A stretch of DNA of 64,000 bases from Puffinus mauretanicus (lineage: Eukaryota; Chordata; Aves; Procellariiformes; Procellariidae): the NCBI GenBank assembly GCA_023333565.1, contig JAJKFH010003701.1:603324-667323 (forward strand), written 5' to 3'. Numbering within the stretch: the stretch's first letter is position 1; every line of letters begins with the position of its first letter. A program made the translations under genes and the position numbers. Positions 1 to 13,425 of the stretch are shown here, piece by piece. Below the pieces are notes generated by a model. It was given only the letters and a program-made list of their open reading frames with translations, made no database searches and had not been told where the DNA came from.

Positions 1-1682
1 TAAGGATTTTTATAACACTTTAGAAGCACAGGAAAAACACTCTACAGCACTTTTGATGCTTTCAAAGTATTTAAAATGTTTTCATGAAAAACTCCACAAA
101 AAAACAAGACAGTAGTTCATAGCATTTGGGCCTGCAAAAAAAATCAATCCGTTTGGGTTGATACCTTGCATATCAAACAGTGTTTGTATGCAGCCCAACG
201 CTACAGGAGCAGGCATTTCTAAACCACAACTCTAGCAAACAAATATTGCACAGATTTCTGTTGTACCCTGCCCCGCAAATTTTCCTTCTTATTTCCTTCT
301 CATTTTCCTTCTTTATTTTTTTTTCACTGAGGAAATTTACACACGGAGGCTTAAGCACCAAAACCTGAGGTTTGCTCTTTCTTTCACACAGGCAGGCTGA
401 AAGTGCATGTTTTTCTCATTAGATGGCTTTTATGATTTGGAAAATGGATATTGCAATCTCAGTATGCAATTGATGCATGGTGTACAGATGCAGTGCCTTG
501 GAAAACATTTGCATTGACTATCATGATGTTTTCCTAATTAGATGCCTCTGAATACAGATCTATTTCCAGCATGGTTTTTACATCGAACTGCACAACAAAT
601 TCAGTTCAACTGGCAGTTTAGCTTACCCAAATGCCATCAACAGAAGTTAGCTGAAATAAATTAAAGAGGCAGTAATGTGCTCGTAGCGTTAACATTAGCA
701 TTTCATGGCCTTTAGCTAGCTCAGGCAATAAACAAACTTGAATTGTGAAAAGTTTCCTGCTTATGCGGACAGAAGGGCGTCTGACGGCTGAAGGCTGATT
801 GCCGCTTCTCATCAGACACCGTCACTTGCCTTTTCTGAGAACCTTAACCGTGGTCATAAAGTATCTTGCTCTCCAAGAGAGGGTTAAAGGTGGGAAGCAG
901 AACAAAGGAAGGTAAAATGGAGGATGGATGTCAAGGAAAACTTGCTTTGCATAAGCTGATGGAAGGAGTAGCTCGATAGCTGGGGTGCAGCGTCTCGCCC
1001 TCTTAGGTTACCGACCGAAGTGATGGAGGTTTGCTGATTGAAAACCAGCCGGCATGGACTGTGATTAAAGGTTTTTCCCTCCGGCCGTCCTTCAACAAAC
1101 AGCTCATGTGAAACACAGGCTGTAGGGAGAGCGAGACAGTCTCTGTTAGGATTTCTGGTGAAATTCAGAAGAGGTACCTATGTTTTCTCATATCATCCTA
1201 CTGTTTCCACCGCTGCTGGAAGCAAAAATGCTTTTAAGTACCTGGAGCTGCATATATAAAATACAGCTGAAGTATGATTTTAACCACTGCCTCAAGCTGA
1301 TTTCCTAGAGCCACAGACAGGCAGGGACGTAAGGGGTTACGCTTTCAGAAGTGCTGAGCACCCAGCAGCCCTCCCCACGGAAGACTATTTGGTACTGATT
1401 GAAAGCGGCTCTTCTAGAAATGATCCATCGTGGCGAGAAACATGATTTCTCCCAGCGACTAATGCCGTGACTTTATCGAGTGACAGCACAGGAAGGAAAG
1501 GGACAGTGCAGAGCTGGCAGCAGGCACAGAAGTGGTGGGGGAGCTTCTCTGGTAGGACGAAATGTTGCCAAAAGCTGAGATGAGATGGGGTCTGATGAGG
1601 GGAGAGAAAAGGGGAACAAAGAAAAATCTCACCTTTCTGGAAGTTAAAACTGTGTTGAATTGCTGTCATTTTGTGTCAAATT

Positions 1683-2080
1683 GTGTCTTTTTTTTTTTTT
1701 TTTGAGGAACATGAATTGCTTCAAGTATTGGGACTAAAGAAGCAGGATAAAAGCTCAAAATGGAGTTATTTCAATAGGTAAACTATATGCTCCCTCAGCA
1801 ATCGTGTATTGGAGCCGCACAGTAGGGGTAATGAAGGAAGGGAGCTCTTTTCTGCTCTGGTTGAAGCAGATTTCCTGCCTCAGATTTGATTTCAGATGAA
1901 CAGGGATTAAGTTTGCCTGTGACAAGAAATCCTTTAGTGGAAGGGAGCAGGTGACAGGGGTCGTGGGGTTTATGGCTCTATATTGCCTGTGGGTGGCACA
2001 TTTGACAAAAGAAAAAAATTGTCCAAGGTGGGAAAACACTTCTAGTCAACACAAGTTCCTCAAAAAAAAAAAAAAGACAC
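1683..2080. repeat. 398-bp unit bounded by poly(T)/poly(A)-bearing inverted repeats
   Basis: The left arm at 1683-1710 is GTGTC, then 16 T, then GAGGAAC. The right arm at 2055-2080 is GTTCCTC, then 14 A, then GACAC, the exact reverse complement apart from two units of the homopolymer. The arms agree over 12 non-homopolymer bases on both sides of the run and enclose 344 bp. No convincing target-site duplication flanks the outer ends, and the interior does not match a transposase or a known family that I recognise. It could be an unrecognised foldback or MITE-like element, or a local inverted duplication. The interior contains a 94-codon open frame (minus, 1755-2039) without family resemblance, probably chance. 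Confidence 0.6.
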
Positions 2081-5000
2081 TTAAAATCTGAATTTTTCCC
2101 AGGAGCACTGTATGGAATGACTATACCAACCTTGCTTTAAAGGACCACAATTTATTTTATTCATGTACCACGGGGAAGATCAAATCAACCATGAACTCCC
2201 TGCTGCAATGGTTCAGCCTATACAGTATGCCAAGACCCGGGCTTTCATCCATGGTGTCATCCTTCTAGTGGGCTCCTCAGCAAAGATCCAGCCCAGAGCT
2301 TTGCAGACTGCCACCCAGGCTCCACCACCTCGAAGAGCGAAGACCAAGCTGCTGAGACCTCTGCTGTGCCCTATTGCTGAGCCCATAACTGATGGAGGAC
2401 TTGAAGACCAGCCAGAGAGGGGCAGAGACCTAGTATTACCCAGGGATTGATGGTGAGAGCTTTCCCCCCCTGCCACCACCTCCTGAGGGGCTGAGCTGGC
2501 TGCCACTTGCTGCTTCGTTTTCCCCAGTGATGTCATTGCTTGAGAGCAAATACTAAGATGTTATCACAAGAAGTTTACACATGTGCACCTTACTACCAAA
2601 GGGTCTTCAGTTTTTCATGTCGTTTATATAAATGTGCTTTCAGCCGCCACGAGAACTGCAACTCCAAAGAGCAAAAATTTTAATTCTGTTCTAGGAGATT
2701 GCAGTTTACTTAAACACCTGCTAGCTTTATCCTGGCAGGCTAGGCTTGGATTGCTCTGGTATTTTACTGTAGCTTAGTGTTTGATGATCAGTTTATTCCA
2801 TGAATTTTTTCAGGCAAAGCATCTGGAGCCATTTGTTAATCCAACATGTGAGGGAAGCAGAATAGTCAGCACGACCATGGTCTAATTTTGAGGCTAGGTT
2901 TTATTTCTGTCAGCTGGTCAAACTACATCCTTTCATGCACTGTGACTGTAAAAGTAACTGCAGGCGTAATGGTCCACCAGTAAGGCAAACTGCACCTCCA
3001 AAACGAAGAAAAGGCATTGCACTTTCTGCAATGTGTACGTAGACAATTTTGCATGGCAGAGGAGAGAAGAGCCGTGAGACTTAATACAGCTTCAGCAGAA
3101 GCCATTTCCAGTTCCTCGGCATGGTACTGAACCATAGGGGCTAATTGCAAGGCAGCCTGCAGAGCAGTCTTCTGCAAGCATAGCTTGTGAGAACAACAAT
3201 TTTAAAACCATTTTTGTTGCTTAGAAATTTGGGAATACAGACGGCAATATGACTGCTGTAGCATAAAGATACAGCATGGTATAGTCCATGCTTGCTCTCA
3301 TCAATAATTAGATAATGGCAAAAGGTTGTTTTCCAAGACTTTCACACCTTAAAAAGATAGGTCTTGATAGCAAGTGCATTTCATGCATTATTGGCAACAT
3401 ATCAGCTCCTCTTTCAGCTGAGGAAGTAAGCAAAGACTTGTTGAAAAGAGTGGAGCTTGTTTTTCTGATGACTCAAGCTAAAGCAATATCAAAATGTTTC
3501 TAAAGTTTGTCTCTTGGGATACAATTAGTTGAAAGGAGAACAGGTCTGCATAAATATTTTCAAGATTGAAGTGAACTGTTGGCTGTGTTCATAAATATAA
3601 TCAGTATACTACCATAAAACTGTCTGTAGTTTGACAACATATAATGATGTGCAGCTGGTAACACTAAAGTTAACTTTGGAAGAAACCACTCTCCCTTCAA
3701 AGTAATAGAAAAGGGAATTACTGAATGCTCGTTTAGCTCATACACTGTGGAAACAACAAAGCATGCTCTCACTAAGACATCAGTTTAACTTTAAAGTCTA
3801 TAGGACTGGAGGTTTCCGTCACATTTCCCTCTCTGCCAGCAGATTGCTCACGTCAGCCTTGACAACTGGGAATTTTTGAGGCACAGGGTACTCAGCTTTG
3901 CACATGAAAGCACAAAGAAACTTAAAATGTTCTGCAGATATAACAAATGACTTTTTTCTGTATTTGCTAAGTTGTAATTCTTAAGCCTCTTAAAGATGGT
4001 GAAGATGCAGATGGGTGAATGCTGCTTTTTTAATACTAAAAACTACGACAATCTTAAAATTAGAACAATCTCACCCTGTATGTGCTGAAGTTTGACATAA
4101 TGCATTAGCTGAAGGTTAAATTACAACAAAGAACAGATGACAGATTACTTGTTCATAAGAGTAACTCTTCTCTAAAAAAAAAATGCAAAACTATTTAATT
4201 CACTGCCGCACATTTGTTCTCAAATAGCTGAATTCACATTCTGATTTTTGAGAGAAAAATTTTTATTCACTATTTGAACTACATTTGCTGAAGGAAGGAA
4301 AAAGATGACTTTGAAAACTGCAGACGTGTGCAAAAGGGGGAAACTTCTGATTGATTTACGTTTGTTTGTACCAGGTATGTGTGAGCTGAAATATTAAGTA
4401 AAGCATGTATGTATGTTGGGGAGGGCATCAGGAATCCTGTATTAGAGAAGGTCAGGTTCTGTTTTCAAATGCCTTAATTTTTCAGAATTCTAGCTTTCTC
4501 TCACACTTAATAGTTATGGCATTTGCTGTGTAAATTTCTAACTCAAATATATGAGCAGAAAGACGACCTTGCCAGATTGCAGAAATATGCTAAATATTAA
4601 ATCCCTTAGGGCTTAGGCTTCTCTCACACATGCAAAAAAGTTTCAAGAAATGATTATGAAATACAAATATGCGTTACAGTTGTGCTGAAGTTACATAATA
4701 TCTCAAACAAGAAAGTAAAAGTTTATAATAACTGAATTTTATATGTCACAGCTATAGGAAAATTCAGGAAAAAAAAATCCTGGGATGCTAAGGGAAACAT
4801 ACTTCTCTAAAGGATCCCCTATTTTTCATGTTGTCCCTTATTTTCACCCAGGAAAGGCAGTACCTCTCTTACCGAAGATCTCTGTCACTCATTTCGCCTT
4901 AGCCAGATGCCAAGGCAAACAGATCAGCCACCAGTTCCACCAGCTATTCCTCTTCAGGAATTCAATTAGAGAAAACGACTGCTTGGTGAATATACTTCCC

Positions 5001-8000
5001 ATTAGCTTCCCCTGGACCTTGAACTAAGCTTCATTTGTAAAGCAGAAATAACCCACTCAGGAGGGTTCTCCAAAGAGTAATTTCTTGTAAAGGTCATGCA
5101 CACACTTTTGAAAGAACTGAACACCTGCGCATGAGGAATTATTAGAGATCTTACGTGAAATGCAGATTTTGTATGCATCAAAACATCAAATCTAAATGCT
5201 TTTGTCTTCCAGATTTTTTAAAAAGTACATGTATTTGTACCCACGCATATAGCTAAACACGACAGTTGGATGCGCTGGCCAGAAACTCAAGTCATATCTA
5301 AAGATCTCACATATAGCATCTTTTTAAATTGATCGTTTGTCCACAGAAGAGAGCTGAAAATAACCTGTTCTCTGACTGACAGTTTAGTTAATGAACTTAA
5401 CTAGATAATCCTGTAAGGTCTGAAGTTAAATACCATAGCTAAGAAAAGGTATTACCCCTGGTTACTCCTCACTCTGACTTCACTAAATGTAACAGTTCCA
5501 AGACAAAAGACAGGGGTTATAGCCCAGTGCCCAGAAAAAATCCCTGCTACTTAAATTGTTCCATTACTGAAGTACAAAGACAATCATCCATCAACATGTT
5601 GACAAAGTTTTAAAACGTGGCTCCTCATTCTTTCCAGGAGAAATAGTGCTTTCTACATGACTCTGGAAACTATGCTAAAAAACAGGGCGGGGGGGGAAAA
5701 AGAGCTTTTAACCCCAGAGACTGAGACTTGCTTCTTATTTTAGCAATGCAGCTGTTACCAAGGTAGGTAGCAGAGATGCAGTACACTTTTCTAAAACTTC
5801 AGCTGAACGCGGAGCCTCTCATGTTGCACTAAGTGGGAAAATAATACAGTTATTCTGCTGAACAGGGTATTTAGAAAGAAATCTCTCTTAGATCAATTAG
5901 TTTGGTTGATTGTATGTAGGCGAGAAACAGATTTCTCTAAAATATTTGGTCCTGGTTAATCAGAGAAGCACACTGTCAGGCTGTAGCTGACATGAGCTCT
6001 TTTTCCTTCTTTCTTTTCAGGTTAGAGAAAAAAAGATTCTGTAAAAATTATCGATTTCTCACTGATGATTTCCAGCTGATTTTTGACTGTAGAATGAAAA
6101 TCCCTAAATTGCTATGAAGTGAAGTCATAAGTATCCTGGGTTATATAATAACAGCCTCATATTCTCATTGAAAGTGATGTCTTCAGTACCATTTACTAAT
6201 TTCTCATTTTTTCCAAGTTTGGTGAAAACTGGTTTGCAAGTAGTCCACCTCCAACTTGTGGCCTCTGTTGTTGAGGGATTTATCAGATGTGTTTCCAAGC
6301 CTCCCTTAACCGTGACTTTCCAGTCTATTAACTATTTACATCTGGTATCACATAAGCATCTCTAACATAAGCACTGCTGTAGTGAATGTAGATGCTATAT
6401 AAATAATGAAGGAGTAATGGATTGGATCAACTCCATCTGGAAACGGGATAAACTCCTCTCTATCTCAGGCAGGAGCTCTTTCCATAGGACCAAACCGAGG
6501 TGAGTTTCTTGCTGGAGAAAGAGGCTGGATACTTTCAAGGCTGTGTTGGAAGGCGGCTTGCTGCAGCCACTGAAGCCTGCGGCAGGACCAAAATAGGCAA
6601 CGGGTCAGCTTGGTTTCCCCTCCAGAAAAGGGGGAAATTCAGCGCCAGGAAAAGGTCCCGTTCCTCCAGAGTACAGCTTTAAAGCTGGACTCTACTGAGC
6701 AGATGTGTCCTGTCAAACTGCAGAAGCTGAGAAGGACGAACGTGTTCCCTCGTCGGGCTCAGCCATTTTAGCAGAGCAGAGACAGCAGCAAGGAGCTCAC
6801 AGGAGCACGTTCACAGGCACGAAGATTACCAGGCTGCTGTACTCTTCCCCTGATTCATGCAGACACCTGACATTCACCTTGCACTTTGCAGTCCCAGAAA
6901 GATGTCTGTAGTAGCTGTACCTCAGCAATACTACTGCACCTGCCAGGAATTACAGGCACCACTGCTCTGAGCTTTCAAGACACGGAGCAGGTTTGAGATT
7001 AATTCAAACCCTAGTGAGGAAAATACCTGTGCCATAATACTGGTTCTTTCTCAAAACTCCCCTTGCAAGCAGATCTTGCACAAGTGCTAATGGATGCAGA
7101 TATGTAACAAGACAGAATTTGTTTGGTTTTATTTTTGATGCAACAGACATATCAAAAAACAATCAGATGTCACTGCAGCTATGTTTATAAATGGATGGCT
7201 AATAACTGGAAGCTGGTTCAAATTAAATCAGATTTATTTTTCTTTAGGTGAGAGCTTGTTAATAACAGTGAAATGCACTACGGAGAGAGGCACCGCTAAA
7301 CCTCCCTGCTTGGCAGAAACCTCATCCATCACGGAATTGCTGCAGTTGAATATAGCCCATTTACACAGTCTGTGAAAGATTTGCAAAAGCACCCAGGAGA
7401 TTAAAGTGCATAAGTGCCAATGACTTTAAATAGTACTTGCTATTGCAAATTTCATCCCCTGAGACTTCAGTAAACTTAATAACGCACAAAAATACAGTCT
7501 GAAGTGCGATCCAGCTTTACATAAGCTTGGCAAGTCTTGCTTTTGTTTTAATTTGACTGATATTGTAGGGAGAAAACAAAAATGATGGCTTTTTCAGAAA
7601 TTATCAGACTGGAAAGTAGCCTTTATAGTCATACTTAATGCCTAGGCTCACTAATACAAGTGTTCCTAAATGCCAACAGATAAGATGTTTTTCAGTGGAA
7701 ATCAACAGGTTAGTTTATGTCAGAGAAGAGACAAGCAAAGGGAATTAACTGGCCTTGACTAACCATCTCACCTAAAGAATACGCTGCTGACAGAGCACAT
7801 GAAAATGGATTCACAAGAGGGAATAACATAGCCTAAAGTGTGCAAACAAAAGTAACCTTTTAAAGTTGATTTGCATCAGAGGCCTTGGCCTATTGTCTGA
7901 AAATAATAATTGACTCCAGCAACCCAGTTAAGCCTTATCTGTAGCATATCAACAGAAAAGCTATTCATCTGGGAACGTTTTAGCAAGAAGCAGCAGGAAA

Positions 8001-8374
8001 ATCAAGGGAGTGACATTTGGTTGCTAGGACAAAGAAAAAGCAACACAAGTACGTGCCTGTTCAGGCCACAATAGCTAGGGCGCTCCCTGAAAGACTCGCA
8101 GCAGCTGAGAAATCAACTTTCTGTGTAAATGTGTCTTCCTTCGCCATGTGGTTTTGTACTCCTGAGATGCAAAACATTTTTCAGTGGCATTTTGCAAGTC
8201 TTAGATCCATCACCTACATATTGTCAGCTATTTCCAAGGCAGAGAGTTAGAAGGACACTCCAGAACTGGCAAACAGGCTGCTGCTCTGCAGCGATGTGAA
8301 TTGCAAAGGGCACTGGGCGATGCCTTCAAGGTTTTCTGATGAACGTCCTTTTGAATGAAGCAGTGGCTTCCCCC

Positions 8375-8387
8375 CACACACACACAC
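8375..8387. repeat. Short (CA)n microsatellite
   Basis: Six and a half CA units directly after a C-run in the downstream flank of PCP4. Too short to be strongly variable. Confidence 0.85.
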
Positions 8388-10104
8388 TTTGCAACCTGTT
8401 TTGTTATCACTTAGGTCTTCTTGTGTGGGAACACAGTACGCCTCACCAAAGCTGCCCGTGGGCTGCCCACCCGTGCCTGCAGGCGTGCTGCATCCACCAG
8501 CAAGAACAGGCTGTGGGGAGGCTGGGTTTTAGGAGACTCTCAGGCAGACATGAAGTGATAAATTTTGCGGTGATAACTTTCAGTACCAGCAGTGGGGAAG
8601 CAGATCCAAGAGTTTTATCTCACCTTTACGCAGCACGTCCTCACTTGTGCTGCAGTCCTGCAGCCCAGCCCCCTGCTCCACGCTGCTGGGCTGCTTGCGC
8701 AGCGAGGTGGCACGCGATGCAAATAAAATTCAAGGGCAGAAGCAGAGTGTAAGTCACGCTGATGCACCCAAGGCTCTTCTCCAGCGCCTGCTTTCCTGTG
8801 CAGCAGCTGCACATCACTGGCGTACATTTGAGCCAGAGCTCTGACTGTGAATTGGCACTGAAGGAATGCTGTGCAGATGAAAAAGGGATGTTTATCATTT
8901 AGTGTTTGTTTCCTCAAAGGAGAATTGTCTGCTTCTATGCAGGCAAAAAATGTCATCAGGAGAATTCCCCTTCTCACTGGATACTTTCAGGATTTCCTTT
9001 ACTGTTTTTACTTTTACTCTCTTACTTTTTTCTTTGTTGCTAGTCCTAACCTTGAAGCTTTGGCAGCTATAAACTATAAATACTACTGAAAATTACTTAC
9101 TTAAATTAGTCTTATTGACTACAAAGCTTGCAGGATCACAATTTCAATGTGCAGCACAGAATCAAGATAATGGACACTTAATTCAGATGATGGGCACTAA
9201 CCCATGTACATATGTAAGAACGGAGCAAACGTAGGTAGCTCCCTAATGCCAAGAAAAACTTACATTAATGGAAAGTGCTTCTTTATGAAACGACCATTGA
9301 CTTCTATTGTATAAAAGTATATAGAATATGATGCATAATACATGTTTTTCCCTTGTGTGCATCCGCACGGCAATACTGAAAAAGAGCAGAAATAGAGGAG
9401 CTAATCATCCATCTTTTTGCTATGCAGCAGATGTCAATAAACTGGAGTTTGTGTTCCATTCTATTAAAATCCCAATGTCCCAGGCAATAACCTATCTTTC
9501 AATAAACACAGGTCTAATGTCCATTGAGATGTGAGCTAATGCTGAGTGGAAAATGACTTCTGTGTTTACCTACTTCCAAATTGTATTTTATTCATTTTCA
9601 TTTACCAGATAAAAACAATTGATTGCCTTAACTTATCCTTTGTAAAGAAAAAGCCTCTATGATCAGGGGAATATTGATGGCAGAAGAATTCTAGTGGAAT
9701 AAAACTGAACAATGATTTTAATTTCTCCAAATATGATGTCTCCCAATTCACTTTTTAAGCCCTAGATGCAAGAGATGTTCCGGGTGTTCTCCAGAGGCTG
9801 TAGGTACCATATGTCAGGAGAATGTCTAGAGGGCAAACTACAGGATGACTGATCAAATACTGAGATTTTTATTTTTAACTCTAAGACAGAATTTACACAG
9901 CACAGCTGTGATCCCTAAACGCCTGCCAATTGCCTTGTATAAGTTGAACACATTGCAATGCCTCAGCGCTTGCAATGTTGTCCAGGTATCCCCTAAAGAC
10001 AACGCTATACTGTTTAGTTTTACATAACTGAACTGGAAATATCTAAGTAATTCATCATATCAGCAAAAGAGTGAGTGGGAAATGAAGTGCTCCAGCTCTT
10101 CAAC

Positions 10105-10325
10105 ACGAGGCAATCACCTCCCTTTCCTGCCACCGTTCCCCCTCCACCCACCCTTCCTGCTGTAATTCTCTACCCACACCCTATGCCTCCTCCTTAACGC
10201 ACTGTCATTACATACGTCCCCTTCACCTTTCCCATAACCCTTTCCTCTACAGCAGTCACCCCTGCTCCTACACTTTGCTACCATCTCCCACCAGTGTGTC
10301 CACTTTGTCCTCTTCCCCAGTTGCT
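10105..10325. repeat. Pyrimidine-rich tract
   Basis: About 220 bp strongly enriched in C and T on the plus strand (CCTCCCTTTCCTGCC, TTCCCCCTCCACCCACCC, CTTCACCTTTCCC), with few purine runs. It has no coding signature and no exact repeat unit. It is followed by a short GC-richer stretch and a TACGATCCTATGATGCTATG sequence that only loosely recalls a CR1 tail. Confidence 0.6.
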
Positions 10326-11944
10326 GGGGCCCGACAAGCGGTGCCCGATGCTGGGACCACTCTGGGCTCTAGGGGAGCGTGTTGACTCCGCAGCCCTGTG
10401 GCTGATCAGCAAAAAGGTCTAATGCTGGTGCTTCCTTTTGGTCTGCCTGGTGTTTCTACGATCCTATGATGCTATGGTTTGGCACTGAGGCTTGCCTGCT
10501 CAGGTCAGCCAGCTGCCCAGCCAGGCAGGCAGACGTGCGCTCCCATCAGCTAAGGAATCACCCCGCAAGCAAGCCCCACCTCAGGCTGCGCAGGACCGGG
10601 CTGAGTTTTGTCTAAATAGCTGATAATCAGAGATTTAAAACAAACAAACAAAACGTAGTCCTACAAAGGGGACTCGTGTACCTCCATGTGGTATTAACGT
10701 GGGGACCGGACACATTCCCCACGTCTGGCTTGCGGGCAGGGCTGCGCCACCAGTGCAGAAGCGGGGAAAGTGGGACTGCGCCAGCCCTGGGCAGGGGCAC
10801 AGCAAAGCAGGGACGCGACCAGCAAGGTCCCTGCTGCCGAGAGGAGCCAATTTGCTGCCACCGCAACAACTGAGTCTGGCCACACCAGAAGGAGGATAAT
10901 AGGTATGCCCACGCCACACAAAGAAATGTGCCACTGTGGCTTGTGTGTGTGATCTGAACTATTTTAATGTGTTTGAGAGAGGTGCCAGTCTTCTGCAGGT
11001 GTGTCAATTTTCCCCTTGCTGTAGTTATTATTGTTGTTGTTATTAATCATTGCCACCATCTTGTGGTTATTTTTTTATATCATTCACTATATTAAATGTG
11101 AACTTGGCTCCCAAGAAGAAATGACAATGGTTAAAGAAAAACAGTGATATCATTTTGCCAAAAGCTGCAAACTCAGTGCAGAAAGTCACTATACTTCGTG
11201 TACTTGATTAGGCCAACAGATCAGCCCTCATGCACCTCCCTCTGCCGCGTTAGTCCTGAAGACTTCAGTGGGAATATTTATGGTGGAAAGTACTACTGAA
11301 TGTGAGTAATAGTATCGGTTTGGCCTTTGTGAAAGACCATTACATCACAACACACTGAGAAGGGGCAAGAGTCCTCAGGCTTATTTCAAGAGCTATTTTT
11401 AGATATGGATATTCAGACTTTTCTTTATCAAATAATTAGTCATCACAAGTAAAGGCAAGATAACTTTTGAGAATAAAATAGAAAGTCATTGAAACCTTTT
11501 CTGAGCTCCCAAAAAAGGTTTATTTAGAGATCATTGAAGCCTCTGCACCTGACTGTAATAATTTAGCAACAGGAAAGGGGAAAGCACAAAAATAATCTGA
11601 ACCAATTACAATTCCTGCCTGATTTGAAGGCCAAAGAACTGCAGATAAAGACATTTACCTGGATTTCTGTATCATCCCAGTATTGCAGAGGTGCAGTGGG
11701 AATATAAAATTAAGAAAGGTGTTTTACAGCCAAAATAGTCTCTTGTAGAAAAGAAGGGGAAAATCCTGACAAGACAGAGAGACCACAGAGAGGCTCCATA
11801 TTCACGGGAAATGATGTTCTGACTATAAGCCAACAAAATAATGCTTTCACAAAAAATGCCAAAAGCCATGTAAATTTGTGGTAAGGGGATCATCACTTGT
11901 AAAATAGTCAAGATAATTATGCTGCTGTGCTTGGCACTGGTTAC

Positions 11945-12265
11945 GTTTCATTTGGATGACTGCATTTCATTTCAGGCACATAGATAAATTGGCAGAGTTC
12001 AAAGGAGAATAACAAAAAATTATGAAAAGGGCTGGAAAAGAAGACTTACAAGATAAGGTTAGGGAAACTGGGTATAGCTGGTCTGGAACAAATTAATCTA
12101 AATGGCAGAAGGGAGGATTTAGGTTAAGTACAAACCAACCTTTATAGCTTTAAGAAAAGTGCAGCCACGGAACAAGCTGCCAAGGAAGGTTTTAGTCTCA
12201 CCACCACTAGAGATGCTAAAAGGCAGGAGACCATCTGTCAGGGAGAGTTTAGGGATTAAAAAAAA
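11945..12265 (+). mobile_element. Ancient, decayed CR1 LINE fragment (ORF2 C-terminal region)
   Basis: Nucleotide-level resemblance to the CR1 ORF2 3' region is patchy but in the correct order. GGCACATAGATAAATTGG and CAAAGGAGAATAACAAAAAA correspond to the region encoding [29 protein letters not shown] with AAACTGGGTATAGCTGG corresponds to the [13 protein letters not shown] region. GGAACAAGCTGCCAAGGAAG with CTCACCACCACTAGAGATGC corresponds to [29 protein letters not shown] is the following C-terminus. Reading frames are broken and about 90-100 bp of the internal segment seems lost. No octamer tail is left. Boundaries are approximate. This is older than the copy at 24.2-24.9 kb. Confidence 0.8.
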
Positions 12266-13254
12266 GCAAAAAAAAAAAAGCACTGCCACAATTTAAGCGT
12301 TGAGCTAAATAATCCATTTGTGACTAGACTTTAATGGACTAGAAGTGGCATGGCTTCTCTTTTATGGTAAGACCTTTTCATTGTCAAGATTGTCTTGATC
12401 ATATAAACCAACACAAGTCAATTCTGCTGATTTCAGATTGGGAAGGATATCTGCATTTAAATGTTTACAGGAGATACATGTCTAAATATTAAGATAATCA
12501 TATCAATAATACACTCTCCTTTTTTTCCCATCAGGCTTTGAACATGTGTATAGAGCTGATATTGAAAAAAGAATATTTAGTTTAGATTAAACCATAATTA
12601 AAATCTGAGGTTTGTCATATCCCTTAGTATTGCAAGTAAATTATGGGCCAGCCCAGGCCTGTCCAGTGACCTGAGGCTTGTGATAATCACATTCAAAAAG
12701 ATTTCAGATCAGGTCAAAAATGAGGTGATGGTAAATGGTCAGTAATGGATATAAAAGCATTTCTGCATTGCCACACAACTATGGCACTGAGATGACACTG
12801 GACTCTAAGCATCTCTTGCAGCCTCACAGCAAACTGCTGACTGTCAGGAGACACCTTAGGAAGCTTCTGCTTGCTGCAAGGCATCTGCTAGCTTGTGGGT
12901 CTTAAGGAAACATTAAGCAACTAGCCCAAACAGCCTTCAATGGTGATTCAGCTGAACCGCTGGGACTTTACTTTGGAAGTTTCCACAGTCAGCTGCCAGG
13001 TCTAAAACGGGAGCTATCAGGTAATGACTGAGGGTAGCAGAGGGCACCTAAGATGCCTCTCAGATGCATAAGCCTCTGGTTACTCCTACACGAGAGCACC
13101 ACCATGGAGGGCTAGATGTGCACCACAGCCATGTCCCAAACGTGGGCTGTTATACCGCCTGGGTGAGTATCATGTCCTCCCTACTCCACACCCTCCTCAA
13201 GCTTTGGTCTTCATGAAGGAGAAACCGTGACACGCTCCAGATGGTCTTCTGAGG

Positions 13255-13425
13255 TAGAGGAGCAGGGACCGTGGCCGTCGGCAACGTTGGCCGTCTTGCG
13301 TGGGAACGCCCCCACTCTGCTGCGCGGTTCCTCGGGATCCAGTGGGCTTCGGACCAGCGTTTGGGAAGCGCGGGCTGCATAAACACCTCCTGGCAGCGGC
13401 CAGCTTCGTGCCGGAGAGCCGGCAC
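13255..13425. other. CpG-dense patch in a CpG-poor flank
   Basis: About 18 CpG dinucleotides occur in roughly 170 bp, including GCGCGG and AGCGCGGG clusters, while neighbouring kilobases have very few. GC content stays raised to about 14410. Stop-poor frames on both strands here (for example minus 13150-13425) are a by-product of the base composition and match no known family. It could be a small orphan CpG island or enhancer-type element downstream of PCP4, or a GC-biased conversion hotspot; the sequence alone does not decide. Confidence 0.55.

Noticed and set aside
2163..2536. Overlapping sense and antisense open frames of 95 and 107 codons
   Set aside because: They mirror each other over the same moderately GC-rich stretch and match nothing recognisable; treated as chance.
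10438..10490. TACGATCCTATGATGCTATG as a further CR1 octamer tail
   Set aside because: Only one octamer is close to consensus, and the preceding CR1 3'UTR words (GATGATCTT, TTCCAACC) are absent.
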